Shown one piece after another: positions 62,205-64,000 of a stretch of 64,000 nt of DNA. The stretch comes from Dimorphilus gyrociliatus (lineage: Eukaryota; Annelida; Polychaeta; Dinophilidae). Under the pieces are notes generated by a model. That model saw only the letters and a list, made by a program, of their open reading frames with translations, searched no databases and was not told the DNA's origin. Numbering within the stretch: the first letter of the stretch is position 1; each line of letters opens with the position of its first letter. The translations under genes were made by a program, and so were the position numbers. The stretch is from positions 799,713 through 863,712 of the forward strand of contig CAJFCJ010000004.1 in NCBI GenBank assembly GCA_904063045.1, given 5' to 3'.

Positions 62205-64000
62205 TCACAATATCCAATTTTGTAAGAGATCGATAAGTCTACCCTGATCTCTCTCTCCTATTGAAAATTTCTTCCTCCAATCCCAATAATATGCGCTCAT
62301 CATCGCAAAAGAATAAGTAGATCCGATAGTTATTAAGCTGAGTATGGATAACAATGATAATCCACTTAAACCATGCCCCATTGTACATCCGCCGGCTATT
62401 CTTGCCCCCAAAAAGAGAAATATACCACCAATGAACGCGTCAGATGCCTTTACACCTTTCACAATTTGAAATGAGTTTGATAAAGATGCTGAGTAGTAAG
62501 ATCCTCCCGCAATGAAAATTGTGAAAACAATCTGTAAAAAAATTGAAATTGCTAAATCAACTAACTAGTAATTTAATATTTTAAGCCACAGGAACAGCCC
62601 GAATCTGTCCTAGAAAGAAGACGTTTAGAGTATTGATTTGCCTTGCACTTTTACAAAATGCTATTATAGATTTTCTAACAGGTCAGATTGTTTTTGGACA
62701 ACACCAAAGTTAACAGATAATGGCAAATCACTTAAAGAAATATTTCCTGCTTTGAAAAAAGATTTCCCATTTGAAATTTTTTTGTATGTTGTTTTCTTTA
62801 CATACCTTGTTGTTGAAGGTGGAGGTAGGGGGAAAAGACATTGAATTTGATAACATAATGGTTCTGGATACAACTCTATAATAGTCAATATTTGTAGAAT
62901 TTTGTACGATTGCGACAATTTGGTTTCTCAAAATTTGCATAAAAATGACTATTTGTAATCAGTTTACTATTATTTAGTCCATTTATTCGTGGAAAATTTG
63001 TCGAATCTAGCTAAAGAGTGCGCTTATTTACTAACTTTTCACTTAAATATGTGATCATGAAACAAATAACAGAAAGATTGCCTAGCCCCTTTGTCAACTA
63101 TTGCAATGTTAGGATTAATTCGATGAACCAAATTTACCTTTAATCTGGTTAAACAATTACTAATTTTATACCTGGATATGTTAAAGAGTTTTTAATTGCT
63201 ATGAATATCTTTCGAAACAAATAATTATTAAAGGATGGAAGCTTGATAAATTTCAAAGTAAATCTCTCAGTTCGTTTTTCATACAAAAAACAATGAATAC
63301 TAACAAAAAAGGTTGTAAAAAACACTATCCTTTTACAATAAGTACAAATGGATATGCTAAATTCATAAGTGTAAAAATAGCTGGATTTTACAATGATAAA
63401 CCTGTGAAAAAGTATGGATTATTTACTCGTTTTAAACTAGTAAGCGATCAAGACGATTAAAATCAAGAGGCAAATCTAGGCTACTGATATACGTAAGTAG
63501 AATTCAATCTTTGAAACAAAAAACATTACTGTTAAATAAAAGAAGAAATAGAATAAATTTAATTTGGAAAATTAATAAGAAAGAAAACATTTGAGATAAC
63601 TGTGTTTTATTTGACATGCACACGATTTTAGATCAATAAAATGCTTTGAAGCCAATGAAATTTTATATTGATTGATATGCCTGTACTCAGATTATCTTTT
63701 TGAATCCTTTTTTTGGTATAAGAGTCTCTTTTTCGCTTCTATTTCAGAAGTCGATTTATATAGCTCGAAATATACAGAAAAATGTAACAAATATTATAAC
63801 TTAATTCACATTAATGTTTTTTAATTTAACATTTTCTGAAGCTGTAATAATTAAATTTCCTAGTGTTTTGTACTTAATATTCCACTCTCCAGCAGATAAA
63901 ACCCCATCCTTTCCTCTCAATCCCTTCTATTCTTATATTAAAGCATGCAATCGGTATTTATACTTACAGGCCACACTGCATCAAACCAAGTATTAAATCG
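62205..64000 (-). CDS. YeeE/YedE-family (sulfur/thiosulfate transporter) protein, C-terminal part
   Basis: Two exons in the window, read right to left: 64000-63968 (continues beyond the edge) and 62531-62205 (stop codon at 62205-62207); 119 residues of the C terminus. The first ends NTWFDAVWP. The second begins IVFTIFIAGGSYYS and contains the family signature ARIAGGCTMGHGLSGLS between hydrophobic helices (GGIFLFLGARIA; LLSILSLITIGSTYSFAMM). Family knowledge: PF04143 proteins are polytopic; the bacterial TsuA imports thiosulfate using conserved cysteines such as that in GGCTxGHGLSG. Substrate and membrane of this animal homologue are not known from sequence. GT-AG splicing and base composition match its neighbours, so it is a resident nuclear gene, not contamination. 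The phase-0 join over the 1436-base intron is plausible but an extra exon inside cannot be excluded. Confidence 0.85.
62532..63967 (-). other. YeeE-family intron, 1.4 kb, with coding-like plus-strand frames
   Basis: On the plus strand a frame is open from 63185 to TAA 63460. It includes ATG 63293 and 55 codons with sensible composition (HYPFTISTNGYAKFISVKIA, YGLFTRFKLVSDQDD). Another frame at 62638-62844 includes KSLKEIFPALKKDFPFE. I recognise neither. They may be transposon or pseudogene debris, or an embedded small gene. Confidence 0.4.

Noticed and set aside
62638-62844. KSLKEIFPALKKDFPFE frame, vaguely like TYW5 JmjC proteins (IRKQFPLLKGDIKFPEFF)
   Set aside because: Only one short segment is similar, no adjoining JmjC exon was found, and the frame runs into low-complexity sequence.

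Overview
This is eukaryotic nuclear DNA from an AT-rich invertebrate animal. Every confident gene is split by GT-AG introns, many only about 52-70 bases long. The proteins (hamartin, F-BAR/HR1/SH3 adaptor, DAXX, PDE8, SLC44) are an animal set. TAA, TAG and TGA all act as stops, so the code is standard. GC looks like a quarter to 30% by eye. Long (CT)n, (AT)n and mixed microsatellites fill introns and intergenic DNA. I cannot assign a phylum. There is no sign of bacterial, viral or organellar sequence, and no rRNA, tRNA or CRISPR array was recognised.

Layout: (1) 1-11593, plus strand, TSC1 (hamartin), 5' end outside the window. (2) 11594-19989, repeat-rich DNA without a recognised gene. (3) 19990-20199, plus strand, last coding exon of an unrecognised small secreted six-cysteine peptide. 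(4) 21542-27422, minus strand, a complete CIP4/TOCA-1 family gene in 12 exons. (5) 27557-29825, plus strand, complete DAXX in 8 exons, head-to-head with the CIP4 gene across 134 bases. (6) 32893-46329, plus strand, complete PDE8 in 10 exons, with a myristoylation-type N terminus, REC-like, PAS and HD phosphodiesterase domains. (7) 46965-54543 and 55038-59721, plus strand, two tandem SLC44 (choline-transporter-like) genes. The first carries two sets of duplicated, phase-matched exons that look mutually exclusive. (8) 62205-64000, minus strand, 3' part of a YeeE/YedE-type sulfur transporter gene running off the right edge.

The genes are not one pathway. TSC1 (mTORC1/Rheb control), PDE8 (cAMP), CIP4/TOCA (membrane curvature and actin), DAXX (H3.3 chaperone, SUMO-dependent repression) and SLC44 (choline/lipid) are housekeeping or signalling genes that happen to be neighbours. 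The clearest regulatory architecture is the DAXX/CIP4 bidirectional promoter with an ETS-type site.

Most worth a second look: the two alternative exon pairs in the first SLC44 gene, the unannotated cysteine-rich peptide exon, the seven-fold recurrence of AGATGGCG(C/T) (CTCF- or YY1-like), and the intron-containing animal copy of a mainly prokaryotic sulfur-transporter family.
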